Assembly: GCA_002500765.1 (NCBI GenBank)
Contig: DLSX01000066.1
Coordinates: 1-11,869, forward strand
Length of the DNA: 11,869 bases
DNA from: Neorhizobium sp. UBA7851
Lineage (GTDB): Bacteria; Pseudomonadota; Alphaproteobacteria; Rhizobiales; Rhizobiaceae
Reading direction: 5' to 3'
Under the pieces are notes generated by a model that worked only from the letters and a program-made list of their open reading frames with translations, was not told the DNA's origin and searched no databases. This document shows positions 6,625 to 11,869 of the stretch, piece by piece (positions within the stretch are counted from its first letter, which is position 1; each line of letters opens with the position of its first letter). The position numbers and the translations under genes are program-made.

Positions 6625-6660
6625 ACGGGCCGGGGTGTTGGTATCCACGGAGTATTGCGT

Positions 6661-7011
6661 ATGAAGTCGCGTGACAGCCTTGTTCGCCTGAAGGGATTTC
6701 AGGTTAACGAAAAGCGTCGTCAACTGCAGCAGCTGCAGATGATGATGGCAGAATTCGAGCGGATGGCGAAGGAACTGGAACACCAGATCACGCTTGAAGA
6801 GAAAAAGTCGGGAATTACGGATCCCGGACATTTCGCTTATCCGACCTTTGCTAAGGCCGCGCGCCAGCGGGCGGATAATCTTCAGGTCTCGATCCGGGAG
6901 CTGAAAGTTCAGCAGGACAGTGCAGAACTGGCACTGGAAGAAGCGGAGGCGGAACTCGCCAAGGCTTCCGCGCTCGAGGAGCGTGATGGCGGGATGCGCG
7001 CCCGCGCCTAA
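6661..7011 (+). CDS. fliJ: FliJ-like flagellar export chaperone
   Basis: This 116-residue, almost entirely helical protein looks like the FliJ-like protein found divergent from ctrA in rhizobia and relatives. It begins MKSRDSLVRLKGFQVNEKRR, then has a heptad-rich coiled coil, the segment GITDPGHFAYPTFAKAARQR (about 44-63) and a second coiled coil to about residue 106. FliJ proteins sit with the flagellar type III export ATPase and help move export substrates to the gate. The ATG at 6661 is chosen because GGAG at 6649-6652 is eight bases upstream; an in-frame TTG at 6655 would be too close. The short tail (GGMRARA) looks abbreviated compared with relatives I recall, so a late frameshift or natural variation is possible. 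No other flagellar gene is in the window. Confidence 0.78.
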   Translation: MKSRDSLVRLKGFQVNEKRRQLQQLQMMMAEFERMAKELEHQITLEEKKSGITDPGHFAYPTFAKAARQRADNLQVSIRELKVQQDSAELALEEAEAELAKASALEERDGGMRARA

Positions 7012-7040
7012 AAGCGCAGGTGGCATAGAGAGGGCTGAAG

Positions 7041-7071
7041 AGGGCGACCCGCAAGGGGCGGCGCCCTTTTT
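7041..7071 (+). terminator. Rho-independent terminator after fliJ
   Basis: AGGGCG (7041-7046) pairs with CGCCCT (7062-7067), with an inner CCC-GCAA-GGG stem, and is followed by TTTTT (7067-7071). It lies 30 bp after the fliJ stop, on the same strand. Confidence 0.8.
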
Positions 7072-7122
7072 CCATTTTCTGCATGGCAATGAGCGGGATC
7101 CGCGCGTGCCGGCAATCGTCAC

Positions 7123-7404
7123 TTACCTGCTGACGATATCCTGCCAGTCGGGATGGCGTTCGACCTGAGCCTGGAAGAAAGAGCATCGCGGTATGATCTT
7201 CCAGCCGCCGCTGCGTGCTTGCTTCACGGCAAATTCGGCGAGCGCCTGGGCAATGCCTTTGCCGCGCAGGGCATCGGGCACGCCGGTATGATCGATCGAA
7301 ATGAGCTCGGGAGATTTGCGGGTATAGGTCATTTCCGCGACATGCCCGTCGATATCGACGATATATCGCCCACCTGCCGGCCGTTCTTCGTGAGTGATAT
7401 CCAT
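7123..7404 (-). CDS. Small GNAT-like acetyltransferase (COG2388/YjdJ type)
   Basis: This 93-residue protein matches the short GNAT-like family of COG2388/YjdJ type. Residues 13-30 give strands RYIVDIDGHVAEMTYTR, residues 37-54 contain IDHTGVPDALRGKGIAQ, where RGKGIA corresponds to the acetyl-CoA pyrophosphate loop of GNAT enzymes, and the following helix is ALAEFAVKQAR. The C-terminal WKIIPRCSFFQAQVERHPDWQDIV is also typical. The substrate is unknown, and small members of this family often lack a known acceptor. The ATG at 7404 follows a weak CGGA. The gene is on the opposite strand from fliJ and pqiA and is probably a single-gene transcript. Confidence 0.88.
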   Translation of the reverse strand: MDITHEERPAGGRYIVDIDGHVAEMTYTRKSPELISIDHTGVPDALRGKGIAQALAEFAVKQARSGGWKIIPRCSFFQAQVERHPDWQDIVSR

Positions 7405-7616
7405 TCCGGATTTTTTCCTGTCTTATTCATGCACGGCCGGTCGTGAGACATGGCCGGATTTGACCGATGGTATGAAGCTTCATATTTGAAGACAAGGTCG
7501 GGACTTTCGGCGCGGTGCGCTATTATAGCGCAGGCAAGGCGCGGTGCTGTCTCGGCGGGTCATTTCGAAAATCGATGTCGATTTCGGGACAACATATTCG
7601 TTTTCTGGGAGTTGGT

Positions 7617-8087
7617 GTGAACCGAATAGTGCCGTTCTCGATACTGGCTGTGTGTGCCGTGCTCCTGGTGCTCGGCATTTCCCTGCCGATCATGCGGTTC
7701 GAGCAACTCTACTTTTTCAGCAATGAGCCGTCATTGTTGCAATTGATCGGTGAGCTCTGGTCGGATGGCAGTGTGGGGCTCGCCATTGCCGTCGGCGCAT
7801 TTTCACTGGTGTTTCCCGCTGCAAAGCTGATCGTGCTGGCGGCTGAAGTCGTGGCCGGCGATGGCCGCTCCGGATTTCTTCAGCGGGCGATGCCGCATCT
7901 TTCCAGATGGTCGATGATGGATGTGATGCTGGTTGCGCTCGTCATCTTCGCGGCCAAGACCAGCGGGCTGGCTACGGCCGTCACTCTTCCCGGCTTCTGG
8001 TGCTATGCCGCTTCCGCGGTGATTGCGGCCCTCTTTCCCTCTGTGGTCAAACTGGGAAAGACGGGCAGGCAATCGGAAAAGGGATAA
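7617..8087 (+). CDS. PqiA-family (paraquat-inducible protein A) inner-membrane protein
   Basis: The protein has 156 residues from the GTG at 7617, preceded by GGGAG at 7607-7611. An ATG at 7575 and a GTG at 7515 are in frame but lack a ribosome binding site and would add a non-conserved N-terminus. It matches a single PqiA domain: four likely membrane segments (about 4-24, 52-77, 97-115, 119-145), the motif LPIMRFEQLYFFSNEPSLL after the first, FSLVFPAAKL in the second, and LSRWSMMDVMLVALVIFAAK in the third. PqiA proteins work with MCE-domain partners such as PqiB in moving lipids between inner and outer membranes. No partner gene is beside this one, so its partner, if any, is elsewhere. Confidence 0.87.
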   Translation: MNRIVPFSILAVCAVLLVLGISLPIMRFEQLYFFSNEPSLLQLIGELWSDGSVGLAIAVGAFSLVFPAAKLIVLAAEVVAGDGRSGFLQRAMPHLSRWSMMDVMLVALVIFAAKTSGLATAVTLPGFWCYAASAVIAALFPSVVKLGKTGRQSEKG

Positions 8088-8116
8088 AACAAAGGATGCC
8101 GCAACCGGGGTCACGG

Positions 8117-8137
8117 CACCCTCAAAGGGTGGCTTTT
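8117..8137 (+). terminator. Weak hairpin with T-run after pqiA
   Basis: CACCC (8117-8121) and GGGTG (8127-8131) form a five-pair stem with a TCAAA loop, then GC and TTTT (8134-8137), starting 29 bp after the stop. The stem is short, so termination may be inefficient. It lies between convergent pqiA and sciP. Confidence 0.4.
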
Positions 8138-8149
8138 CGCCGGATGCGC

Positions 8150-8425
8150 CTAGTGGCGGTACTGCTGGATACGCGTCGTACGCAGGCCGGCAAGGCCATG
8201 GTCGTTGATCGACGACTGCCAGGAGAGGAATTCTTCGACGGTAAGCGTATAACGGTCGCAGGCTTCCTCCAAGCTCAACAGGCCACCGCGAACAGCCGCG
8301 ACAACCTCAGCCTTACGGCGGATAACCCAGCGGCGCGTATTGGCCGGCGGAAGGTCCGCAATGGTAAGCGGGCTGCCATCGGGGCCGATGACATATTTAA
8401 CTCGTGGACGGATCATTTCGGTCAT
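8150..8425 (-). CDS. sciP: SciP, CtrA inhibitory protein (DUF1153)
   Basis: This 91-residue protein matches SciP. It has the N-terminal RPRVKYVIGPDGSPLTIADL (6-25), then PPANTRRWVIRRKAEVVAAV (26-45), a likely helix-turn-helix (about 36-75: GGLLSLEEACDRYTLTVEEF, then W69), and the tail GLAGLRTTRIQQYR. In Caulobacter, SciP binds CtrA at promoters and blocks recruitment of RNA polymerase without preventing CtrA binding, and sciP is itself activated by CtrA. The length and residue pattern fit the family. The ATG at 8425 follows a purine-rich AGAGAG. A one-mismatch CtrA box lies 53-67 bp upstream, which fits the known feedback. The gene is transcribed alone, 1.9 kb from ctrA and in the same orientation. 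Confidence 0.93.
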   Translation of the reverse strand: MTEMIRPRVKYVIGPDGSPLTIADLPPANTRRWVIRRKAEVVAAVRGGLLSLEEACDRYTLTVEEFLSWQSSINDHGLAGLRTTRIQQYRH

Positions 8426-8477
8426 TGGAACTCTCTACACAACACAAGACCACGCCGGAGAGCCTAGTCCGGCAGTT

Positions 8478-8492
8478 TTAACATTTGACTAA
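8478..8492 (-). promoter_or_regulatory. CtrA-like box upstream of sciP (one mismatch)
   Basis: TTAA-CATTTGA-CTAA matches TTAA-N7-TTAA except for one base. It sits 53-67 bp before the sciP start, a reasonable distance for an activator overlapping a -35 region. CtrA activation of sciP is known in Caulobacter. Confidence 0.55.
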
Positions 8493-8502
8493 ACAGGTTC
8501 GG

Positions 8503-8514
8503 CAAATGTGACCT
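8503..8514 (-). promoter_or_regulatory. Element shared between the sciP and ctrA promoters
   Basis: CAAATGTGACCT here matches CAAACTGTGACCT at 6336-6348 in the ctrA promoter except for one inserted base. Both genes are on the minus strand, so the shared element has the same orientation in both: AGGTCACA then TTTG. It lies 78-89 bp before sciP and 99-111 bp before ctrA. The binding factor is unknown and a chance match of this size is possible. Confidence 0.4.
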
Positions 8515-8556
8515 AACCCGCAAAGGTCGTATTTTTTCTGTGCTTTAGCCCTCTTT

Positions 8557-8582
8557 CCCCTGCAAAATAAGGCTTGCAGGGG
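8557..8582. repeat. Perfect inverted repeat in the sciP-DUF2793 gap
   Basis: CCCCTGCAA (8557-8565) and TTGCAGGGG (8574-8582) are perfect inverted copies with an 8-nt spacer. G-U and A-T pairs may extend the stem outward. No T-tract follows on either strand, so a classic terminator is unlikely. It is 86 bp past the end of the DUF2793 gene and may protect its mRNA 3' end. Confidence 0.5.
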
Positions 8583-8668
8583 AGGGGGAAAAGGCAGGAA
8601 ACGCGGTTTGCAACACTCCCGCTGTGCGAATTTGGCACGCGGCTGTATCATTTTTTGAAGTTTTTTCG

Positions 8669-9700
8669 CTAAATCATTGCGACTGAAAGGATAGTTCCGG
8701 TCGCTCCGGCATTAAACGTCGCGGAACCGGAATGGCCGAATGTCAGCGTATCCCCTTGTTGCAATTGAGCGATGGCGCTGGACGACAATGTCGAGGCATT
8801 GCCGGCCGCACCGGCAAGTGTCAGCAGGCCAGGACTACCATTGCGCGAAACTGTCACACCAAAGGCAGCCGAGGCCGTGACCACGGAAAGCGTAAGCGCC
8901 AAGAGATAGAGGCCGGTTGCCGGGACGACGAGCGTATTGCCGCCACCTGCAGCAGCCGCGCCGAGCGCGAAACCTCCCTGGTTCAATGCAAAGGCCGACA
9001 GGCCGCTCTGTTGTCCCGCCGTCGCGGCGAAGGTCGTGCCACTGCGATAGGCCCGGGCGGCGGGCTGGTTCGGCTTTGTCACGCGGCCGCCGCTGTCGAT
9101 CGCAAGTCCGGTCTTCCATTCTGCGCCATTGCTGACCTTGATGGAGAAATCTGTATTTCCAGCCAGCCCCATTTCCGCGTGCCCCGTCCAGCCGGACTGG
9201 AAGAGCAATGTCGCCGTGTCGGTCACTGACGCCTTGTTGATCTTCAGGCGGTGGCTGTCGCCGGCATGATTGAAGAGGCTCGCGGCAGAGGAGATGGAGA
9301 GCCTGTTGGTGCCGTCGGCGGTGGCGGAGATGCCGAGCGTCGCGACATCGGCGTTTTCGGGCAGGGGCAGGTCCTGCCATGCCGATCCGTCGAAAACCTT
9401 CAGCCTGCCGCTCGTTTCAAACCAGGCCCGCCATCCGGTTTTTGGTTTTGCATAGGCCCAATAGCCGTCCTGCCAGATCGCGATCCAGCCGGCGTGACCG
9501 CTCCATGGGCCTGATGCGCCGGCTGCGACGACGAAGCGGTCTCCGGGTTCGGGAGTGCTCGGAGGGCTGCCGCGTTCCTCGATGATGGAAAGCTGCACGA
9601 CGGCATCCAGCAACAGAAGGGCCTCGTTATGGGTGACGTGTTTCTGCGCCTGCGAAGGCATGATGAAAGGCATGTCGAGATTGGTGCTGCGGTCGCTCAT
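8669..9700 (-). CDS. DUF2793 protein with C1q-like C-terminal domain (spike/receptor-binding-like)
   Basis: The 343-residue protein starts at the ATG at 9700, with GGAG six bases upstream; ATGs at 9706 and 9772 would give longer forms without good spacing. Residues 1-112 match DUF2793: LDMPFIMPSQAQKHVTHNEA, PEPGDRFVVAAGASGPWSG, WQDGYWAYAKPKTGW and FDGSAWQDL. Residues about 120-206 are a Ser/Gly/Asn-rich beta linker. Residues about 212-343 resemble a C1q/TNF-like jelly roll: ARAYRSGTTF, TLVVPATGLYLLALTLS, VSRNGSP, LQQGDTLTFGHSG and GTILSVAMI. DUF2793 occurs in phage-like and gene-transfer-agent spike proteins, as in Rhodobacter capsulatus GhsA as I recall. No phage or tail gene is nearby and there is no signal peptide, so release would need lysis or an unusual route. 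The role is unknown; a glycan-binding spike is the best guess. Confidence 0.82.
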   Translation of the reverse strand: MSDRSTNLDMPFIMPSQAQKHVTHNEALLLLDAVVQLSIIEERGSPPSTPEPGDRFVVAAGASGPWSGHAGWIAIWQDGYWAYAKPKTGWRAWFETSGRLKVFDGSAWQDLPLPENADVATLGISATADGTNRLSISSAASLFNHAGDSHRLKINKASVTDTATLLFQSGWTGHAEMGLAGNTDFSIKVSNGAEWKTGLAIDSGGRVTKPNQPAARAYRSGTTFAATAGQQSGLSAFALNQGGFALGAAAAGGGNTLVVPATGLYLLALTLSVVTASAAFGVTVSRNGSPGLLTLAGAAGNASTLSSSAIAQLQQGDTLTFGHSGSATFNAGATGTILSVAMI

Positions 9701-9972
9701 GGTCATCTCCGGCAATTGTGTTTGCCGGATTCTACCGCCGTGATGATGGTGCGGGGACGAAGTTGAACCCAAGCTATTGAAAGTACTGAGGCGACCTTGC
9801 TATTCATCCCCGTGGTCTGCTTCGAGGGGCTGCCCCAGGGTATGCGTCGTATCGGCGCAACAGCCTGATGATGCAGGGAAAGCTGCCGCAAACGGAACTT
9901 TTGATGTCCTGATTGCGCTTGTCCTTTCCCTCTCATATGCGAAGGTGGGCCGGACATGAACGGGACGGATGG
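9701..9972. other. Divergent gap between the DUF2793 gene and soxB
   Basis: This 272-bp gap must hold the promoters of both genes. I see no CtrA box, perfect palindrome of useful size or recognisable riboswitch fold. In particular, no glycine riboswitch pattern was found despite the sarcosine/glycine pathway downstream. Confidence 0.45.
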
Positions 9973-11226
9973 ATGCGTTATTCGGCATATTCGATCATCA
10001 AGCAGGCGCTTTCGGGCAACCGGCTGTGGACGCCGGCATGGCGTGAACCGGAGCCGAAACCACATTATGATGTGATCATCGTCGGTGGCGGCGGGCACGG
10101 CCTTGCGACGGCCTATTATCTCGCCAAGGAATTCGGCATCACCAATATCGCCGTCTTGGAAAAGGGCTATATCGGCTCGGGCAATGTCGGCCGGAACACG
10201 ACGATCATCCGTTCCAACTATCTGCTCGAAGGTAATATCCCGTTCTACGAGTTTTCCCTGAAACTCTGGGAAGGTCTCGAACAGGATTTCAACTATAATG
10301 CCATGGTCAGCCAGCGCGGCGTGATGATGCTGGCGCATTCCGACGGCCAGCGCGATGCCTATGCGCGGCGTGGCAATGCGATGCGGATGCACGGCGTCGA
10401 TGCGGAACTGCTCGACCGCAAGCAGCTTCAGGCGCTGATGCCCTATCTCAACTACGATCACGCCCGCTTTCCGATCCTGGCAGGCCTGCTGCAGAAACGC
10501 GGCGGAACGGTACGGCACGATGCCGTCGCCTGGGGTTATGCGCGCGGCGCAGATATGCGGGGCGTCGATATCATCCAGCATTGCGAGGTGAATGCCATCC
10601 GCCGCGACGAGCAGGGCCGGGTGACCGGCGTCGAAACCAGCAAGGGTTTCATCGGCTGCAACAAGCTGGCGCTGGCGACCGCAGGGCATTCCTCCGAGAC
10701 CGCGCGCATGGCCGGGCTGGAACTGCCGATCGAGACCCATGTGCTGCAGGCCTTCGTGTCGGAAGGGATCAAGCCGGCGGTCGATCATGTGATCGTCTAT
10801 GGCGCCGGGCATTTCTACATTTCGCAGTCGGACAAGGGCGGTTTGGTCTTCGGCGCGGATATCGATTATTACTCATCCTACGCCCAGCGCGGTAATCTCC
10901 AGACCGTCGAGCATACGATGGAAGAGGGCGTCTCGCTGATCCCCGGCCTTTCGCGCGCCAAGGTGCTGCGCTCATGGGGAGGCGTGATGGACATGTCGAT
11001 GGACGGTTCGCCGATCATCGACCGGACGCCGATCGACAATCTCTACCTCAATGCGGGATGGTGTTACGGCGGCTTCAAGGCGACGCCTGCCTCGGGCTTC
11101 TGTTTCGCTCACCTGATCGCCAGGAACGAGAGCCACCATGTTTCGCGTTTTCTGCGGCTCGACCGCTTCGAGCGCGGCCACATGATCGATGAAGCGGGCA
11201 AAGGCCCCCAGCCGAACATTCACTGA
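9973..11226 (+). CDS. soxB: Sarcosine oxidase beta subunit
   Basis: This 417-residue protein matches SoxB of heterotetrameric sarcosine oxidase, which converts sarcosine to glycine with tetrahydrofolate and oxygen. After a short start (MRYSAYSIIKQALSGNRLWT) comes the FAD-binding Rossmann motif DVIIVGGGGHGLATAYYLA at 33-51 and the segment GNVGRNTTIIRSNYLLEG at 70-87. His182 in RHDAVAWGYARGA is the likely covalent FMN attachment histidine, His173 in Corynebacterium numbering. The C-terminal WGGVMDMSMDGSPIIDRTP and LNAGWCYGGFKATPASG are typical of the family. The ATG at 9973 is chosen because residues after it match the family start and GGACGGATGG precedes it. The frame is open to 9913 but the extra 20 residues are not conserved. 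soxD follows after 8 bp. Confidence 0.96.
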   Translation: MRYSAYSIIKQALSGNRLWTPAWREPEPKPHYDVIIVGGGGHGLATAYYLAKEFGITNIAVLEKGYIGSGNVGRNTTIIRSNYLLEGNIPFYEFSLKLWEGLEQDFNYNAMVSQRGVMMLAHSDGQRDAYARRGNAMRMHGVDAELLDRKQLQALMPYLNYDHARFPILAGLLQKRGGTVRHDAVAWGYARGADMRGVDIIQHCEVNAIRRDEQGRVTGVETSKGFIGCNKLALATAGHSSETARMAGLELPIETHVLQAFVSEGIKPAVDHVIVYGAGHFYISQSDKGGLVFGADIDYYSSYAQRGNLQTVEHTMEEGVSLIPGLSRAKVLRSWGGVMDMSMDGSPIIDRTPIDNLYLNAGWCYGGFKATPASGFCFAHLIARNESHHVSRFLRLDRFERGHMIDEAGKGPQPNIH

Positions 11227-11234
11227 GATAGTCC

Positions 11235-11507
11235 ATGGCAAGCCTGATTACCTGTCCGCATTGCGGTACCAGACCCAAGGAAGAGTTTTCCATTCGCGGC
11301 ACGGCGCTAGCGCGTCCGCATCCCGGCGCAAGCGAGGAGGAATGGCACGCTTACGTCTATCTGCGGGAAAATCCGAAAGGCCGGTACCAGGAATACTGGC
11401 ACCACGCGGGTGGCTGCCGCCGCTTTCTGATCGTCGATCGCGATAACGTCACCCATGACGTGTTCAGCGTTGTCGATGCCGCCACTATCAGGGAGGCAGG
11501 CCAATGA
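11235..11507 (+). CDS. soxD: Sarcosine oxidase delta subunit
   Basis: This 90-residue protein is SoxD, the small zinc-binding subunit. The zinc ligands are visible: Cys7 and Cys10 (CPHCG), His57 and Cys61 (YWHHAGGCRRF). These match the known Cys-Cys-His-Cys site. RGTALARPHP, EEEWHAYVYLRENPKG and FLIVDRDNVTHDV are typical of the family. It starts 8 bp after soxB and its stop overlaps the soxA start (ATGA), so soxBDA is one operon with translational coupling. No strong ribosome binding site precedes the ATG, so its translation probably depends on soxB. Confidence 0.95.
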   Translation: MASLITCPHCGTRPKEEFSIRGTALARPHPGASEEEWHAYVYLRENPKGRYQEYWHHAGGCRRFLIVDRDNVTHDVFSVVDAATIREAGQ

Positions 11508-11869
11508 CCTCCTATCGTCTCGGATCCGCAGGCCGGGTCAATCGTGGCCAGCCGCTCACCTTCACCTTCGACGGCAAAAACTACAAGGGTTTCGAGGGCG
11601 ATACGCTCGCCTCGGCGCTGCTTGCCAACGACCAGATGCTTATGGGGCGCAGCTTCAAGTATCATCGTCCACGGGGGCCGGTGACGGCGGGCTCCTCCGA
11701 GCCGAACGCGCTGATGACGATCGGTTCCGGCGCGCGCGCCGAGCCGAATGTGCGGGCGACCGTCGCCGAGCTTTACGACGGGCTGACGGCCATCAGCCAG
11801 AACCGCTGGCCGTCGCTGTCGACCGATATCGGCGCGATAAACGGCCTGCTTTCGCCGATGCTCGGTGCC
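11504..11869 (+). CDS. soxA: Sarcosine oxidase alpha subunit, N-terminal part
   Basis: The first 122 residues of SoxA are present; the gene continues past the window and full-length SoxA is about 980-1000 residues. The start SYRLGSAGRVNRGQPLTFTF, then KGFEGDTLASALLANDQMLM and GRSFKYHRPRGPVTAGSSEP, match the ferredoxin-like N-terminal domain. No cysteine occurs in this segment, so it should not carry an iron-sulfur cluster, as expected for SoxA. GGGAGGCAGG precedes the ATG, which overlaps the soxD stop by four bases. SoxA holds the NAD and folate-linked parts of the complex, and soxG is expected downstream. Confidence 0.94.
   Translation, partial: MTSYRLGSAGRVNRGQPLTFTFDGKNYKGFEGDTLASALLANDQMLMGRSFKYHRPRGPVTAGSSEPNALMTIGSGARAEPNVRATVAELYDGLTAISQNRWPSLSTDIGAINGLLSPMLGA

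Larger units (their letters stand above)
6238..6660. promoter_or_regulatory. Divergent ctrA-fliJ control region
   Basis: This 423-bp AT-rich gap has no gene but many candidate signals. Near ctrA are the palindrome AAGGTTACCTT (6261-6271) and a half-site that reads GTTAACCAT on the minus strand (6328-6336), lying between two direct repeats. Two GANTC sites (GAATC 6428-6432, GATTC 6458-6462) could be CcrM methylation targets; in Caulobacter such methylation times one ctrA promoter. A palindrome GTCCAA-T-TTGGAC spans 6485-6497. Towards fliJ are a CtrA-like box (6504-6518), GTTAAT/ATTAAC halves (6558-6563, 6578-6583) and a stem-loop at 6601-6624. No -35/-10 pair can be assigned with confidence. 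Confidence 0.7.

Noticed and set aside
6640..6652. DnaA-box-like TATCCACGG upstream of fliJ
   Set aside because: It is an imperfect, single match and overlaps the fliJ ribosome binding site.
6559..7122. 187-residue minus-strand frame opposite fliJ
   Set aside because: No conserved domain is visible, and it crosses the fliJ terminator and leader elements.
7907..8467. 186-residue plus-strand frame overlapping the pqiA end and sciP
   Set aside because: sciP on the minus strand is a clear DUF1153 protein, and this frame has no family resemblance.
8640..8668. T-rich stretch just after the DUF2793 gene as a terminator
   Set aside because: The runs of T/A have no adjacent GC-rich stem on the relevant strand.
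9773..9972. Possible glycine riboswitch before the sarcosine oxidase operon
   Set aside because: No tandem aptamer pattern or conserved core could be seen.
9703..10812. 369-residue minus-strand frame opposite soxB
   Set aside because: It is a shadow frame in a high-GC gene, with soxB coding clearly on the plus strand.

Overview
The window looks like chromosomal DNA from an alphaproteobacterium of the order Hyphomicrobiales, most likely Rhizobiaceae (Rhizobium/Agrobacterium-like). The reasons are the high-GC coding bias, recognisable ctrA, chpT, sciP and eipA (DUF1134) genes, a soxB-soxD-soxA operon, and an intergenic sequence resembling the RIME-type repeats of rhizobia. No mobile element, CRISPR array, tRNA or rRNA was seen. 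The assignment rests on recognising protein families by eye; no database search was run.

Left part (1-3228): the 5' portion of an RluA-family pseudouridine synthase (minus strand, running off the window) is divergent from a small membrane protein, which overlaps a SpoU/TrmH-family RNA methyltransferase. A RIME-like palindromic repeat separates these from a convergent coiled-coil membrane protein of unknown function.

Centre (3229-8500): a cell-cycle and envelope block. In order it holds eipA (DUF1134 envelope protein, minus), chpT (histidine phosphotransferase, plus), a single-domain response regulator with an unusual switch position (plus), ctrA (master cell-cycle regulator, minus), a FliJ-like flagellar protein (plus), a small GNAT-like protein (minus), a PqiA-family membrane protein (plus) and sciP (DUF1153, CtrA-binding inhibitor, minus). 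ChpT relays phosphate from CckA to CtrA (and CpdR), and SciP restrains CtrA, so relay, regulator and inhibitor lie within about 4 kb. A perfect TTAA-N7-TTAA CtrA box lies upstream of eipA. One- or two-mismatch versions lie upstream of chpT, the receiver gene, fliJ and sciP. The ctrA promoter region also holds a 40-bp-spaced direct repeat, part of which recurs in the same orientation upstream of sciP.

Right part (8669-11869): a DUF2793 protein with a C1q/jelly-roll-like C-terminus (minus), resembling phage or gene-transfer-agent spike proteins but with no phage genes around it. It is divergent from the heterotetrameric sarcosine oxidase operon soxB-soxD-soxA, whose last gene runs off the window.

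I see no wholly new multi-gene system. The most interesting points are the clustered CtrA circuit with shared promoter sequences, the atypical receiver gene beside chpT, and the isolated spike-like protein.
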